From contig CAWBCI010000071.1 of assembly GCA_963787195.1 (NCBI GenBank), positions 1 through 32,983 on the forward strand: a stretch of 32,983 bases of DNA, written 5' to 3'. The position numbers and the translations under genes were made by a program. The notes beneath the pieces are model-generated. The model did no database searches. It was not told the DNA's origin and was given only the letters and a program-made list of their open reading frames with translations. Of the stretch, positions 1 to 8,415 are shown piece by piece. This DNA is from CAWBCI01 sp963787195. Its GTDB lineage: Bacteria > Bacteroidota > Bacteroidia > Bacteroidales > JAGOPY01. Position 1 is the first letter of the stretch, and each line of letters begins with the position of its first letter.

Positions 1-1
1 T

Positions 2-1786
2 CAGATACTGAAATTCTCAGGTTTCGATGCCATTGAATTACAGGGAAAATCTGAAAAAGACGTCATAATCTTTATCGATGGTGTAAATCATAAAATAAGT
101 ATCAGTGAAGTTAAGCTGGATATGGTTGACAGCCACCTTTTAGCTGAATATCTTACTGATATTTATGCTGATAATGAAAAGGATAAAAAGAATATTGGTG
201 TAGTCTCAACAGGAGCAGCTGCTGAACATTCCCTGATCGGGATGTTAAATTTCAGTTTCTATGACTCTAAAAGGAAACTGGTTAGGCTTAAACAAGCAGG
301 CCGGGGCGGTATTGGGACGGTAATGAGAAATAAAAATATTCGTGCACTGGTGGTCAAAATTCCGGGCGTGAAAGGAAACCTCAATAATGTCGTTGACCTG
401 GAAGCCATCATGGAAAGAGGAAAACGTTTCAACGCAGAAATGCGGGAACTGGATGATTCACAGGCTGAAATGCGCACCAAGGGGACTGCCCACCTTACGA
501 ATATCATGAATGATTATGATCTTTTACCGGTGCATAATTATAAATACGGAAGTCATCCTGAGGCTAATACCATACATTCTGAAGTATGGAAAGCCCGTTT
601 CACACAAGGTGTTCCGGATGGATGTTGGATCGGATGTAATATGGCTTGTGCCAAAGGTGTTGATAATTATGAACTAAGAAGTGGTCCTTATAAAGGCCAA
701 AAAGTAATAGTAGACGGACCGGAATATGAAAACGCGGGTGGATTGGGTTCCAATTGCGGTATTTTCAACCCTGATTATATTATTGAAGCAAATTTCTATT
801 GTGATACTTACGGGATCTGTACTATTTCCTGGGGCACGCTGATGGCTTTTATCATGGAATGTTATGAGAATGGTATCCTGAACGAAGAACGTACCGGCGG
901 TCTGAAGCTCAATTTTGGAAATGCAGATTCAGCGATGGAATTATTGCATCAACTTGCCCGCGGTGAAGGTTTTGGTTTGATTGCAGGGCAGGGAGTTCAT
1001 AAAATGAAAGAAATATTTGCCAAAAATGGTTGGGGAGATGCTTCATTCCTTCAGGATATCGGAATGGAAGTTAAAGGACTGGAATATTCAGAATACGTAT
1101 CCAAGGAATCTTTGGCTCAGCAGGGTGGTTTTGCAATGACCAATAAAGGCCCGCAACATGATGAAGCCTGGCTTATTTTCATGGACATGGTAAATAACCA
1201 GATTCCTACTTTTGAAGATAAAGCCGAAGCTTTGCACTATTTCCCCATGTTCCGGACATGGTTCGGATTGGTGGGGCTTTGTAAACTTCCCTGGAATGAT
1301 GTGGAACCATCCAATAATGCTGAAACTGATGAGCCCGCTAAAGTCCCGGAACACGTTGATAATTACGTAAGCATTTATAAGGCTGTAACAGGTAAAGCCT
1401 TTGACAAAAAAGAAATGATACGGCAATCGGAAAGGGTATATAACTTCCAGCGGATCTTCAATATACGCAGGGGCTATGGCCTCCGGAAAAATGATGCTCA
1501 GCCCTTCAGGGCCGCCGGTCCGGTGACTAAAGAAGAATATGAATCCAGAGCTGATCGCTATGACAAGCAATTGAAGGAGATACTGGGATACGAAACGGAA
1601 GGTAAAACCACGGAAGAAAAAATGAAGGTGATCAGAAAACACAGGGAAGCCCAATACGAAAAATTATTGGATGCAGTATACCTTCGCAGAGGTTGGAATA
1701 GCAATGGTGTTCCTAAAATATCTCATTTACAGGACCTTGGAATGGACTTACCTGAATTAATTGAAGTTATAAAAAATTTACAGTAA
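2..1786 (+). CDS. Aldehyde:ferredoxin oxidoreductase-family W/Mo-pterin enzyme (5' truncated by window edge)
   Basis: The reading frame is open to the left edge, so the N-terminus lies outside the window; 594 residues are visible. The order of parts matches the AOR family: the end of the pterin-binding N-domain with an AGRGGIGTVMRNKN segment (about 295-330 nt), then a cysteine cluster PDGCWIGCNMACAKG (Cys codons at 623, 635, 647) and a distal Cys in GLCKLPW (codon at 1280), which together would ligate one [4Fe-4S] cluster. Family members bind a tungsten or molybdenum bis-pterin and oxidise aldehydes, or as in BamB act on other substrates, with ferredoxin or a partner subunit as acceptor. The cluster spacing here is CX3CX3C, not the CX2CX3C of classical AOR, so the substrate is open. 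A ModE-like regulator and an aldehyde dehydrogenase follow within 1.5 kb. No clear terminator is seen between this stop and the convergent gene. Confidence 0.88.
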   Translation, partial: QILKFSGFDAIELQGKSEKDVIIFIDGVNHKISISEVKLDMVDSHLLAEYLTDIYADNEKDKKNIGVVSTGAAAEHSLIGMLNFSFYDSKRKLVRLKQAGRGGIGTVMRNKNIRALVVKIPGVKGNLNNVVDLEAIMERGKRFNAEMRELDDSQAEMRTKGTAHLTNIMNDYDLLPVHNYKYGSHPEANTIHSEVWKARFTQGVPDGCWIGCNMACAKGVDNYELRSGPYKGQKVIVDGPEYENAGGLGSNCGIFNPDYIIEANFYCDTYGICTISWGTLMAFIMECYENGILNEERTGGLKLNFGNADSAMELLHQLARGEGFGLIAGQGVHKMKEIFAKNGWGDASFLQDIGMEVKGLEYSEYVSKESLAQQGGFAMTNKGPQHDEAWLIFMDMVNNQIPTFEDKAEALHYFPMFRTWFGLVGLCKLPWNDVEPSNNAETDEPAKVPEHVDNYVSIYKAVTGKAFDKKEMIRQSERVYNFQRIFNIRRGYGLRKNDAQPFRAAGPVTKEEYESRADRYDKQLKEILGYETEGKTTEEKMKVIRKHREAQYEKLLDAVYLRRGWNSNGVPKISHLQDLGMDLPELIEVIKNLQ

Positions 1787-1947
1787 TAATAAAATAAATC
1801 AATATTACTTACGTTTGTTTACAAAGATCATTAATTATAAGATCCCGAAAAGTTAAATTGAAAACTATACCGATTCACCAAGCTGTATAATTTTCCGGCC
1901 ACCTTTGAGAGGAGTTATAAATTTGATCTTTTTTTATATAATAACTT

Positions 1948-2445
1948 TTATTCCTGATGATCCCTGTCCTGCAGCCTGTGCCCAAAATAGGCAATTTGAA
2001 ATTTATCTAAGGCATCTCTCATTTTAGTTACATTATCCTGATCAATTCCCTGTTTTGACTTCATAGCATAGATCATAAGCTCATGCATGGCTGTGAGTTG
2101 TGTGAGATATTTTTCATAATTTTCCTTATCGGAAACTTCAACCACCTTTATTCTCTGGGTCATGAAATATTCAGATGCTATTTCCTGAATTTTCACCGCA
2201 TGATCCTCCTTGGCATTTACCCATCTCACGATTTGATTATAATTTACCGGAGAGGCTTTCGAAAGTTCATCAATTTGTTGCATAGCTTTTTCTATAGTCA
2301 CTATGTCTTCCATGATCATATGGATTCTCATGGCATCATCATAAATGCCACATGGAATCTCACAATGCGCGTAAACCCTGCTAAATCCGAAAAATAGCAG
2401 GATAATTAACAGACTCGATTTAATAATTCCTATCATTTTCATCAT
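1948..2445 (-). CDS. sodN: Nickel-type superoxide dismutase with Sec signal peptide
   Basis: 165 residues. Residues 1-26 form a signal peptide (basic start, hydrophobic core, VYA cleavage site). The predicted mature chain begins HCEIPCGIYDD, which is the nickel-hook signature HCXXPCGXY of NiSOD: His27 would become residue 1, and Cys28 and Cys32 the Cys2 and Cys6 thiolate ligands. The remaining ~139 residues are mostly helical, as expected for the four-helix-bundle fold, and are close to the family's ~117-130 residue mature size. NiSOD converts superoxide to peroxide and oxygen and needs a free N-terminal His. In Streptomyces and cyanobacteria a dedicated peptidase (SodX/SodN-processing) exposes it; here ordinary signal peptidase cleavage would do so, placing the enzyme in the periplasm. 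No peptidase gene is adjacent. The gene is divergent from the ModE-like regulator. Confidence 0.9.
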   Translation of the reverse strand: MMKMIGIIKSSLLIILLFFGFSRVYAHCEIPCGIYDDAMRIHMIMEDIVTIEKAMQQIDELSKASPVNYNQIVRWVNAKEDHAVKIQEIASEYFMTQRIKVVEVSDKENYEKYLTQLTAMHELMIYAMKSKQGIDQDNVTKMRDALDKFQIAYFGHRLQDRDHQE

Positions 2446-2480
2446 TTTAAAATATTTATAAAGTTTAATGTAAGAGTTTT

Positions 2481-2488
2481 CAAAGATA
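2481..2488 (-). promoter_or_regulatory. Candidate Bacteroidota -7 box for the NiSOD gene
   Basis: Read on the minus strand this is TATCTTTG, a match to the Bacteroidota -7 consensus TAnnTTTG, about 36 nt before the NiSOD start codon. No well-spaced -33 TTG was found, so the call rests on the -7 element and its position. Confidence 0.4.
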
Positions 2489-2546
2489 AGGATAGTTCAG
2501 GGTTCCAGGATTCAGCAAATATCCACGAGGATGTTGCAGAATTTTA

Positions 2547-2554
2547 TAATTTTG
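2547..2554 (+). promoter_or_regulatory. Candidate Bacteroidota -7 box for the ModE-like gene
   Basis: TAATTTTG matches TAnnTTTG and lies 33 nt before the ATG at 2588. If used, transcription would begin near 2560, which rules out the upstream in-frame ATG at 2531 as the start. No clear -33 TTG is present. It is back to back with the NiSOD -7 box (2481-2488). Confidence 0.4.
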
Positions 2555-2587
2555 TCCTTCTATACTCATTCACTATCAGAAAATAAG

Positions 2588-2965
2588 ATGTCAAGGATAA
2601 AACCCAGCAAATTCGAAATATTCCTCAACTATAAATTATGGCTTTCGTCCATTACCGGAGAAGGCATATTAGAAGAAGACCGTTATTTACTTCTCAGGAA
2701 CATACAGGAGAGCGGGTCCTTGAAAGCTGCTGCTCATAAAATGGGTGTAAGTTACCGCAAAGCCTGGGGAGATTTAAAAAATGCTGAAAAATTGCTTGGT
2801 TACGACCTAACTGTTCCGACCAGAGGCGGCAAAGATGGTGGAAATTCATGCCTGACCGAAAAAGGGATCAAATTGTTGGAAGCATATGATGCTTTGCATT
2901 CCAGGATGGATGATGCTGTTGAAAGTGCCTACCAGGAATTCCGCCAAAAAATAAACAATAAATAG
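2588..2965 (+). CDS. ModE N-terminal-domain (winged HTH) transcriptional regulator
   Basis: 125 residues from the ATG at 2588. An in-frame ATG exists at 2531, but the extra residues are not family-like and overlap a promoter box. The protein matches the DNA-binding half of ModE: an FLNYKLWL start, then ESGSLKAAAHKMGVSYRKAW as the helix-turn-helix, and a GGKDGGNSCLTEKG wing. Full ModE adds two molybdate-binding TOBE domains; this protein stops after the HTH plus a short helix. Stand-alone ModE-N proteins are known as regulators of Mo/W enzymes. Its position between an AOR-family pterin enzyme and an aldehyde dehydrogenase, and divergent from NiSOD, suggests it controls metal-dependent oxidoreductases. 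How it would sense a ligand without TOBE domains is not visible. The 142 bp that follow show no clear terminator. Confidence 0.85.
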   Translation: MSRIKPSKFEIFLNYKLWLSSITGEGILEEDRYLLLRNIQESGSLKAAAHKMGVSYRKAWGDLKNAEKLLGYDLTVPTRGGKDGGNSCLTEKGIKLLEAYDALHSRMDDAVESAYQEFRQKINNK

Positions 2966-3107
2966 AAGATTTACGCCTTCAAACTTCTTTCCCCAATTAT
3001 TTTCGATCTTTCTTTCCATAATAAAGAATTAAGTCTGTCCGATATGGTGAACAATCCTTTCCTGAGTTGGTTAATTGAATAAACCGACAAATAATAAATT
3101 TTCACAT

Positions 3108-4676
3108 ATGACAGAATTGAAGGATATTTATAACATTGCCGATGTATTAGAGATACTTGGTATTCAAAATGTAAATAATGGAGTACATAACGGATTGGAA
3201 TGGGAAGAAACTTATGGGGAAACCATCAAATCATACTCTCCGGCTGATGGCCAGCTCATAGCGGAAGTACGTCAGGCAAGTTGGGACGATTATGACAGGG
3301 TAGTAAAAAGAGCTCAGGAAGCTTTTAAAATATGGAGATTGATCCCGGCTCCAAAAAGAGGTGAAATAGTAAGGCAAATAGGCCTGGAACTCAGAAAAAA
3401 CAAAGAGCCCCTTGGAAAACTTGTTTCATATGAGATGGGGAAAATATATCAGGAAGGATTAGGTGAAGTACAGGAAATGATTGATATTGCTGATTTTGCA
3501 GTAGGACTTTCAAGGCAGCTTTACGGTTTTACGATGCATTCAGAAAGGCCCATGCACAGGATGTACGATCAGTACCATCCTCTCGGTGTAGTGGGTGTGA
3601 TTACTTCATTTAATTTTCCGGTGGCAGTTTGGGCATGGAATACAATGATTGCAATGATAGCGGGAGATGTAGTTATTTGGAAACCATCTTCCAAAGTGAT
3701 GCTTTGTGCAATCGCGGTGCATAATATTATCCAGAAAGTGATGAAGGCCAACGAACTCCCCGCGGGAATCCTGAACCTGGTCGCGGCCGGTTCCAGCGTT
3801 CTGGGAGATAATTTTCTTGCCGATAATCGTCTGCCTTTGGTTTCAGTAACCGGTTCGGTCAAAGTTGGCCGGAGGGTATCGAAGATAGTAGGTGAAAGGC
3901 TTGGAAGGTCTTTGCTTGAATTGGGAGGAAACAATGCAATCATTATTTCACAGTATGGGAATAAGGATATGGCATTGAGGGCAAGCTTATTCGGGGCCAT
4001 TGCGACAGCTGGTCAAAGATGTACAAGTACCCGCAGACTGATCATCCATGATTGCATATTCGACATCTTCAAGAAGAATCTCGTAAAAGCATATGAACAG
4101 ATCCAAATTGGCCATCCGCTGGATGAAAAGACTGTAGTAGGGCCCCTCGTTGACAAAAAAGCTGTAGAGGCCTTTGTCAACGCGCAGAAACAAATCCTGA
4201 AACAAGGGGGTAAAATAATTTATGGAGGACAAGTACTGCAAGGGACAGCTTATGAATCAGGAAATTATGTTATCCCTTGTATTGCTGAGGTGGAGAATGA
4301 TTATCAAATAGTTCAGGAGGAGACTTTTGCACCCATTTTATATTTAATCAAATATAAAAACATTGAGGAGGCTATTGAAATGCAGAATAATGTTCCTCAA
4401 GGCCTATCATCTGCCATATTCACAAGGAATATCATGGAATCGGAGCGTTTTCTTTCCCATGCAGGTTCCGATTGCGGAATTGCCAACGTAAATATTGCAA
4501 CAAATGGCGCAGAGATTGGCGGGGCTTTCGGAGGTGAAAAAGATACAGGAGGAGGCCGCGAGTCAGGATCGGATGCCTGGAAAGCTTATATGCGGAGACA
4601 AACCAATACTATTAATTTCGGAGTTGAAATGCCTTTGGCTCAGGGAATAGAATTCAATATTTTGGAGGAGGAATAG
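3108..4676 (+). CDS. Aldehyde dehydrogenase, ALDH7 (antiquitin / alpha-aminoadipic semialdehyde) type
   Basis: 522 residues from ATG 3108; a TTG 11 codons upstream is in frame but the ATG gives the usual ALDH7 length. The catalytic Glu271 (LLELGGNN) and nucleophile Cys305 (GQRCTSTRR) are present, as are the NAD-binding TSFNFPVAVWAWN and WKPSSK segments. Stretches such as PAPKRGEIVRQIG, EMGKIYQEGLGEVQE and DFAVGLSRQLYG resemble ALDH7A1 and bacterial piperideine-6-carboxylate dehydrogenase (AmaB). Those enzymes oxidise alpha-aminoadipic semialdehyde to alpha-aminoadipate with NAD(P)+ in lysine breakdown. No other lysine-degradation gene is in the window, so the in vivo aldehyde is inferred from family only. 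It is convergent with lptB, with 25 bp between the stops and no clear terminator. Confidence 0.92.
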   Translation: MTELKDIYNIADVLEILGIQNVNNGVHNGLEWEETYGETIKSYSPADGQLIAEVRQASWDDYDRVVKRAQEAFKIWRLIPAPKRGEIVRQIGLELRKNKEPLGKLVSYEMGKIYQEGLGEVQEMIDIADFAVGLSRQLYGFTMHSERPMHRMYDQYHPLGVVGVITSFNFPVAVWAWNTMIAMIAGDVVIWKPSSKVMLCAIAVHNIIQKVMKANELPAGILNLVAAGSSVLGDNFLADNRLPLVSVTGSVKVGRRVSKIVGERLGRSLLELGGNNAIIISQYGNKDMALRASLFGAIATAGQRCTSTRRLIIHDCIFDIFKKNLVKAYEQIQIGHPLDEKTVVGPLVDKKAVEAFVNAQKQILKQGGKIIYGGQVLQGTAYESGNYVIPCIAEVENDYQIVQEETFAPILYLIKYKNIEEAIEMQNNVPQGLSSAIFTRNIMESERFLSHAGSDCGIANVNIATNGAEIGGAFGGEKDTGGGRESGSDAWKAYMRRQTNTINFGVEMPLAQGIEFNILEEE

Positions 4677-4701
4677 GATTCTGGTGCATGAGGTAATATT
4701 A

Positions 4702-5427
4702 TCAGCGCCTCAGCTCAAATTTTTCGCCGAGATAGACTTTACGAACATGTTCGTTCTCAGCCAGTTCTTCAGAGGTACCAGCCATCAATATCCGGCCTTC
4801 AAAGAGAAGATATGAACGATCGGTGATGGTGAGTGTTTCGTGGACATTGTGATCGGTGATCAACACACCAATATTTTTATCTTTCAGATGTGACACTATA
4901 TTCTGTATATCTTCAACCGCGATGGGGTCAACTCCTGCAAATGGTTCGTCAAGGAGAATGAAGTGCGGGTCCACAGCCAGCGAACGGGCTATTTCAGTAC
5001 GTCTTCTCTCACCACCTGAAAGCTGGATACCAAAGCTTTTGCGGACATTACCCAGGCCGAACTCCTCAATCAGTGATTCCAGTCTGATCTTTTGTTCCTT
5101 CTTATTTAATTTAGTGAATTCCAAAACAGCCTTAATATTGTCCTCCACGCTTAGTTTGCGGAATACTGATGCCTCCTGGGCCAGGTATCCGATACCGAGT
5201 TGAGCCCGTTTATACATAGGCTCTTCGGTGATATCCATATCATCAAGATAAACATGTCCTTTTAAAGGTTTTATGAGACCGACGATTATGTAAAAGGAAG
5301 TGGTTTTCCCGGCTCCATTCGGACCAAGCAAACCAACAATTTCACCTTGTTTTACAGTAATCGAGACATCATTTACTACCGTTCGGTGTTTGTATTTCTT
5401 GACAATATTTTTAGTTTGGAGTATCAT
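4702..5427 (-). CDS. lptB: LPS export ABC transporter ATP-binding protein LptB
   Basis: 241 residues from the ATG at 5427; a TTG two codons further upstream is also in frame. Walker A GPNGAGKTT, signature LSGGERRRTEIARSL, Walker B FILLDEPFAG followed by VDPIAVEDI, and the H-loop ITDHNVHETL are all present and in order. The VDPIAVEDI and DHNVHETL stretches are characteristic of LptB rather than general ABC proteins. LptB powers LptFG to extract lipopolysaccharide from the inner membrane and pass it to the periplasmic bridge. It is the last gene of a minus-strand run that also holds kdsD, whose product makes a precursor of Kdo, so synthesis and export of the same envelope polymer are linked. 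Confidence 0.93.
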   Translation of the reverse strand: MILQTKNIVKKYKHRTVVNDVSITVKQGEIVGLLGPNGAGKTTSFYIIVGLIKPLKGHVYLDDMDITEEPMYKRAQLGIGYLAQEASVFRKLSVEDNIKAVLEFTKLNKKEQKIRLESLIEEFGLGNVRKSFGIQLSGGERRRTEIARSLAVDPHFILLDEPFAGVDPIAVEDIQNIVSHLKDKNIGVLITDHNVHETLTITDRSYLLFEGRILMAGTSEELAENEHVRKVYLGEKFELRR

Positions 5428-5442
5428 AAGCAAAACCCAAAG

Positions 5443-7923
5443 TTAAAAGGAAAACTGGAAGGAAAAAAATATTCTGAACCGGGTTGCGCCCGGGCTATCA
5501 AGGTGAGAAAGACGCCAGACTGCATCAATCCTGCCAACTTTAAATATATTCTCAATCCCCACACCAGCTTCAAAATAAGGTTTATCCAGCATTTGCGAAT
5601 CATTAGGTAAAACGGAATACTCCTGATTTTGTTGTGATAAAGTGCCCCAAACGCCTCTGCCATGAATGACCTCTCTCCACTTAAGTTTTCGGAGTAAAGG
5701 TATTTTATTAAAAAACAATCCGTCAAAGTGATGAGTATAATAAAGACTCATATATTTATCCGAAATGAACTCATAATAATTCATGAGATTATTTGCATTC
5801 TCATAAAACAACACTGTTTCGTTGCCGGGATGAAGCTCCAGCATTGAATAAGGTAAGGTCCCCCATATCTTTCCAATTTCAAATACATACTTTGACCATC
5901 CTATGTTAAAAACATTAAACCAATGATGTATCCTGAATTGAAGGCGATGGTATTCAAACTCGCCTCCCAGGAAACAAGGAGAACCATAGCCGTAATTCAC
6001 TTCCAGCACCGGGTATTTGGTGCCAAGTGAGATCCGTTCAAATTCGCCGGACACAAATTTTTCATGATATGCAAAGCGAGTTTGTATTTGTATTTCAGTT
6101 GAAGAAAGTGCATCCTTCACTTTTAGTTGACCTCCTTCATGTAAAGTAAATTTTTCCTCCCCTATTGCATAGATATCTCTCCGGATTAACTTAACAGTAT
6201 TAGAAAATCCCGTAAACCATTCATGCTGGTAAAAGCCACTAAACTCCCTTACCATATTAAGCTTATTGGCCGGACTGCGCCTGAAGAAAGCGGCGAAAAA
6301 ATTATCTTCGCTGAAGGCATTCTGACTCTGCCCGAGTTGCTCCATATCATAGGAAAAATTCGCCCCCACGCTTCTTCTCGGATTTTTATTGAGCATATAA
6401 AGAAAGCCAAGCCCGTATTTAAATTTCAAATCTTTGGTCCCAAACGCGACATGCCCTTCAAGCATTAGTTTTTTACTAAAAGCATTGCTGGTCCTACCCC
6501 CAAACCGCAGACGTATTCCCTCAATAGAATTAAAACTCAAAGACTTATATAATGGGCCGAATTCAAATTTATGTGATTTTAGATAACCGGAGGTAACCAT
6601 ATAAATAAAATCAACATAGGTATGGAATACAGGAACATTCTTGATCGAATCGACCATCTGGTAAATTTGCTTTTCCTCCTTGGAAAGAGTATCGGGTCTG
6701 GATTTAATCCAGTAAGCTTTGCTCTTATCCATAGCATCTTTATCAACTATAACATTGGTAGGGCTTGAATAAAATTCTTTATCCAAAGGCTTATCAAATA
6801 TAAAATTTCGGTAAATGGCTGTCCGGTGAGCGTAAAAACCAACAGTCTTATCAAATTCCTCCATCGGGTTCAAATCGGCCAGGCGATAATCCTTGGTTAC
6901 TACCCAGTATTCACCATTCACATTATCACAGGTCAATTCGATATAAAAATCATTGATAAAATTAATATTGGCATCTTCAGCCATCCGCATCTGAACTTTT
7001 TTAACAGCAAAAGTTGTATCGTTAATCCAAAGAGTTCCTGAAAAGGTGAGTTCTTGTTTTCTCTTCGGTTGAAAAGCGATCTGGAAGCAGGTTTTATTAT
7101 CAATAATCACCGTATCCTGTAAAGTATATTTATAGGTAGTAAGTCCGAAATTGGCAACCGGGCTTACAAAGTTTTTATCAAAAAGATTCAGGTAATTATC
7201 ATAGATATTGATATTCTGGAACATACCTCCGAGAAACTGAGTAATACTTTGATTTTCAACTCCGGAGACTTCACTGGCTCGAATAAATTCTTTGGCAGCG
7301 GGAGGATCTTTCCGGTAATAATAATCAGAATTAGTCTCAGAAATAAATACCGGCAGATAGGTCTTATTATTCAGCTTATTGGTATCAATGTTTTCAAAGA
7401 TAAATTCAAAAGGTTTAAAAACCTTTCGGTGCATGAAAGCCTCTGAGATATTATTCAGGTCCACCTGCATCTTATTGTAGATAGAACACTGATAATACTG
7501 TATCTTCTCAGGGTCATTCAATTCCTTGTTTTTAAAAACCCTTTTCATAATAATCTGGACCAGTTCTTCATCAGGGAGGATTACAACCTCCTGCAAATTC
7601 ATTTCACTATTGCTGAGCCGAAAGTCGATTATCTGTGATGCGCCCCTTTTGACGTGCTTAGTCTGGGATATATAGCCCATAAAACTCACTACAATTGAAT
7701 CGACCGGTGCAGTGGTTTCAAGGCGAAATGTACCATCCTCATTAGAAGTCACACCAACTGTAGTTCCCTTGAAATAAACATTTGCAAATGGAACCGGATT
7801 ATCGCTGAAGGCTTCGATGATCTTCCCCGTCACCTTTGTAATCTGGCCAAAAGCTGTTAGTCCTGGTAAAACCAGGGCCAGGCATAACATAATACCTTGT
7901 ATTTTGGAAATTCTATGGTACAT
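5443..7923 (-). CDS. DUF5686 outer-membrane protein with carboxypeptidase-regulatory-like domain
   Basis: 826 residues. Signal peptide about 1-26 (cleavage near AFG/Q). Residues ~29-110 form a carboxypeptidase-D-regulatory-like beta-sandwich (KVTGKIIEAFSDNPVPFANV then DGTFRL), common at the N-terminus of Bacteroidota outer-membrane proteins. The rest matches DUF5686: a mixed region, then many alternating-hydrophobicity beta strands with frequent aromatic residues, ending in FFSFQFSF with the C-terminal Phe typical of BAM-inserted barrels. The function of DUF5686 is unknown; by architecture it resembles a TonB-independent barrel with a periplasmic or surface domain. It lies 15 bp upstream of lptB and 29 bp downstream of the AhpD-like gene, so it is probably co-transcribed with envelope genes. 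Confidence 0.88.
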   Translation of the reverse strand: MYHRISKIQGIMLCLALVLPGLTAFGQITKVTGKIIEAFSDNPVPFANVYFKGTTVGVTSNEDGTFRLETTAPVDSIVVSFMGYISQTKHVKRGASQIIDFRLSNSEMNLQEVVILPDEELVQIIMKRVFKNKELNDPEKIQYYQCSIYNKMQVDLNNISEAFMHRKVFKPFEFIFENIDTNKLNNKTYLPVFISETNSDYYYRKDPPAAKEFIRASEVSGVENQSITQFLGGMFQNINIYDNYLNLFDKNFVSPVANFGLTTYKYTLQDTVIIDNKTCFQIAFQPKRKQELTFSGTLWINDTTFAVKKVQMRMAEDANINFINDFYIELTCDNVNGEYWVVTKDYRLADLNPMEEFDKTVGFYAHRTAIYRNFIFDKPLDKEFYSSPTNVIVDKDAMDKSKAYWIKSRPDTLSKEEKQIYQMVDSIKNVPVFHTYVDFIYMVTSGYLKSHKFEFGPLYKSLSFNSIEGIRLRFGGRTSNAFSKKLMLEGHVAFGTKDLKFKYGLGFLYMLNKNPRRSVGANFSYDMEQLGQSQNAFSEDNFFAAFFRRSPANKLNMVREFSGFYQHEWFTGFSNTVKLIRRDIYAIGEEKFTLHEGGQLKVKDALSSTEIQIQTRFAYHEKFVSGEFERISLGTKYPVLEVNYGYGSPCFLGGEFEYHRLQFRIHHWFNVFNIGWSKYVFEIGKIWGTLPYSMLELHPGNETVLFYENANNLMNYYEFISDKYMSLYYTHHFDGLFFNKIPLLRKLKWREVIHGRGVWGTLSQQNQEYSVLPNDSQMLDKPYFEAGVGIENIFKVGRIDAVWRLSHLDSPGATRFRIFFSFQFSF

Positions 7924-7952
7924 TATTTAAAATGTGATTTTTGAAGAACACA

Positions 7953-8300
7953 TTATTCCTGGTTCAGTTCATCCCAGAATTCCATTGCCCTGCGTGTATG
8001 TGGTATCACTATAGTTCCTCCAACCAGGTTTGCAATCCCAAAAATTTCCATCATTTCATCAGTCTTAACACCTTTCTCCTGACATTTAATAAGGTGATAA
8101 CGTATGCAATCGTCACAACGAAGTACCATAGAAGCTACCAGGCCCAGCATTTCCTTGGTCTTTTCATCCAGGGCACCTTCCATATACGCATTTGTATCAA
8201 CATTAAAGATCCGTTTGATGATCTTATTATTATTAACCGAAAGCAGCCGGTCATTCATTTTTTTCCGGTAGTCATTGAACTCATCAAGCATTTGGCCCAT
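7953..8300 (-). CDS. Carboxymuconolactone decarboxylase / AhpD-like protein
   Basis: 115 residues, all-helical. The core ALDEKTKEMLGLVASMVLRCDDCIRYH carries the AhpD-type CXXC (Cys62, Cys65) followed by His69, the proton-relay arrangement of AhpD alkylhydroperoxidase proteins; the GTIVIPHTRRAMEF tail is also typical. Family members act as thiol-dependent peroxidase partners or as decarboxylases. With the CXXC intact a redox role is more likely. The ATG at 8300 fits the family length. Small proteins of this family sit beside kpsF/kdsD and lptB in many Bacteroidota genomes as I recall, so the placement looks conserved rather than accidental. The 115 bp separating it from kdsD are AT-rich and show no clear terminator. 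Confidence 0.88.
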   Translation of the reverse strand: MGQMLDEFNDYRKKMNDRLLSVNNNKIIKRIFNVDTNAYMEGALDEKTKEMLGLVASMVLRCDDCIRYHLIKCQEKGVKTDEMMEIFGIANLVGGTIVIPHTRRAMEFWDELNQE

Positions 8301-8415
8301 ATTCAGTATAAATTAATTAAATTAAGCAAGCTGGAGGTTGAGTGGAAAAAAATTATCTTTCTAACTATAACGTATAAAATCAGAAAACAATCTTATTAAT
8401 TCAAAAATAAAATTA

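Noticed and set aside
1088..1654. Long open frame antisense to the AOR-family gene (188 codons)
   Set aside because: Lies wholly inside a strongly supported gene, has no recognisable domain and no start signal; an antisense shadow.
2531..2587. Earlier ATG for the ModE-like gene
   Set aside because: The added 19 residues are not family-like and contain a TAnnTTTG promoter box; the ATG at 2588 fits the domain start.
7941..8399. Plus-strand open frame of 152 codons over the AhpD-like gene
   Set aside because: Antisense to a gene with an intact CXXC/His active site and no recognisable content of its own.
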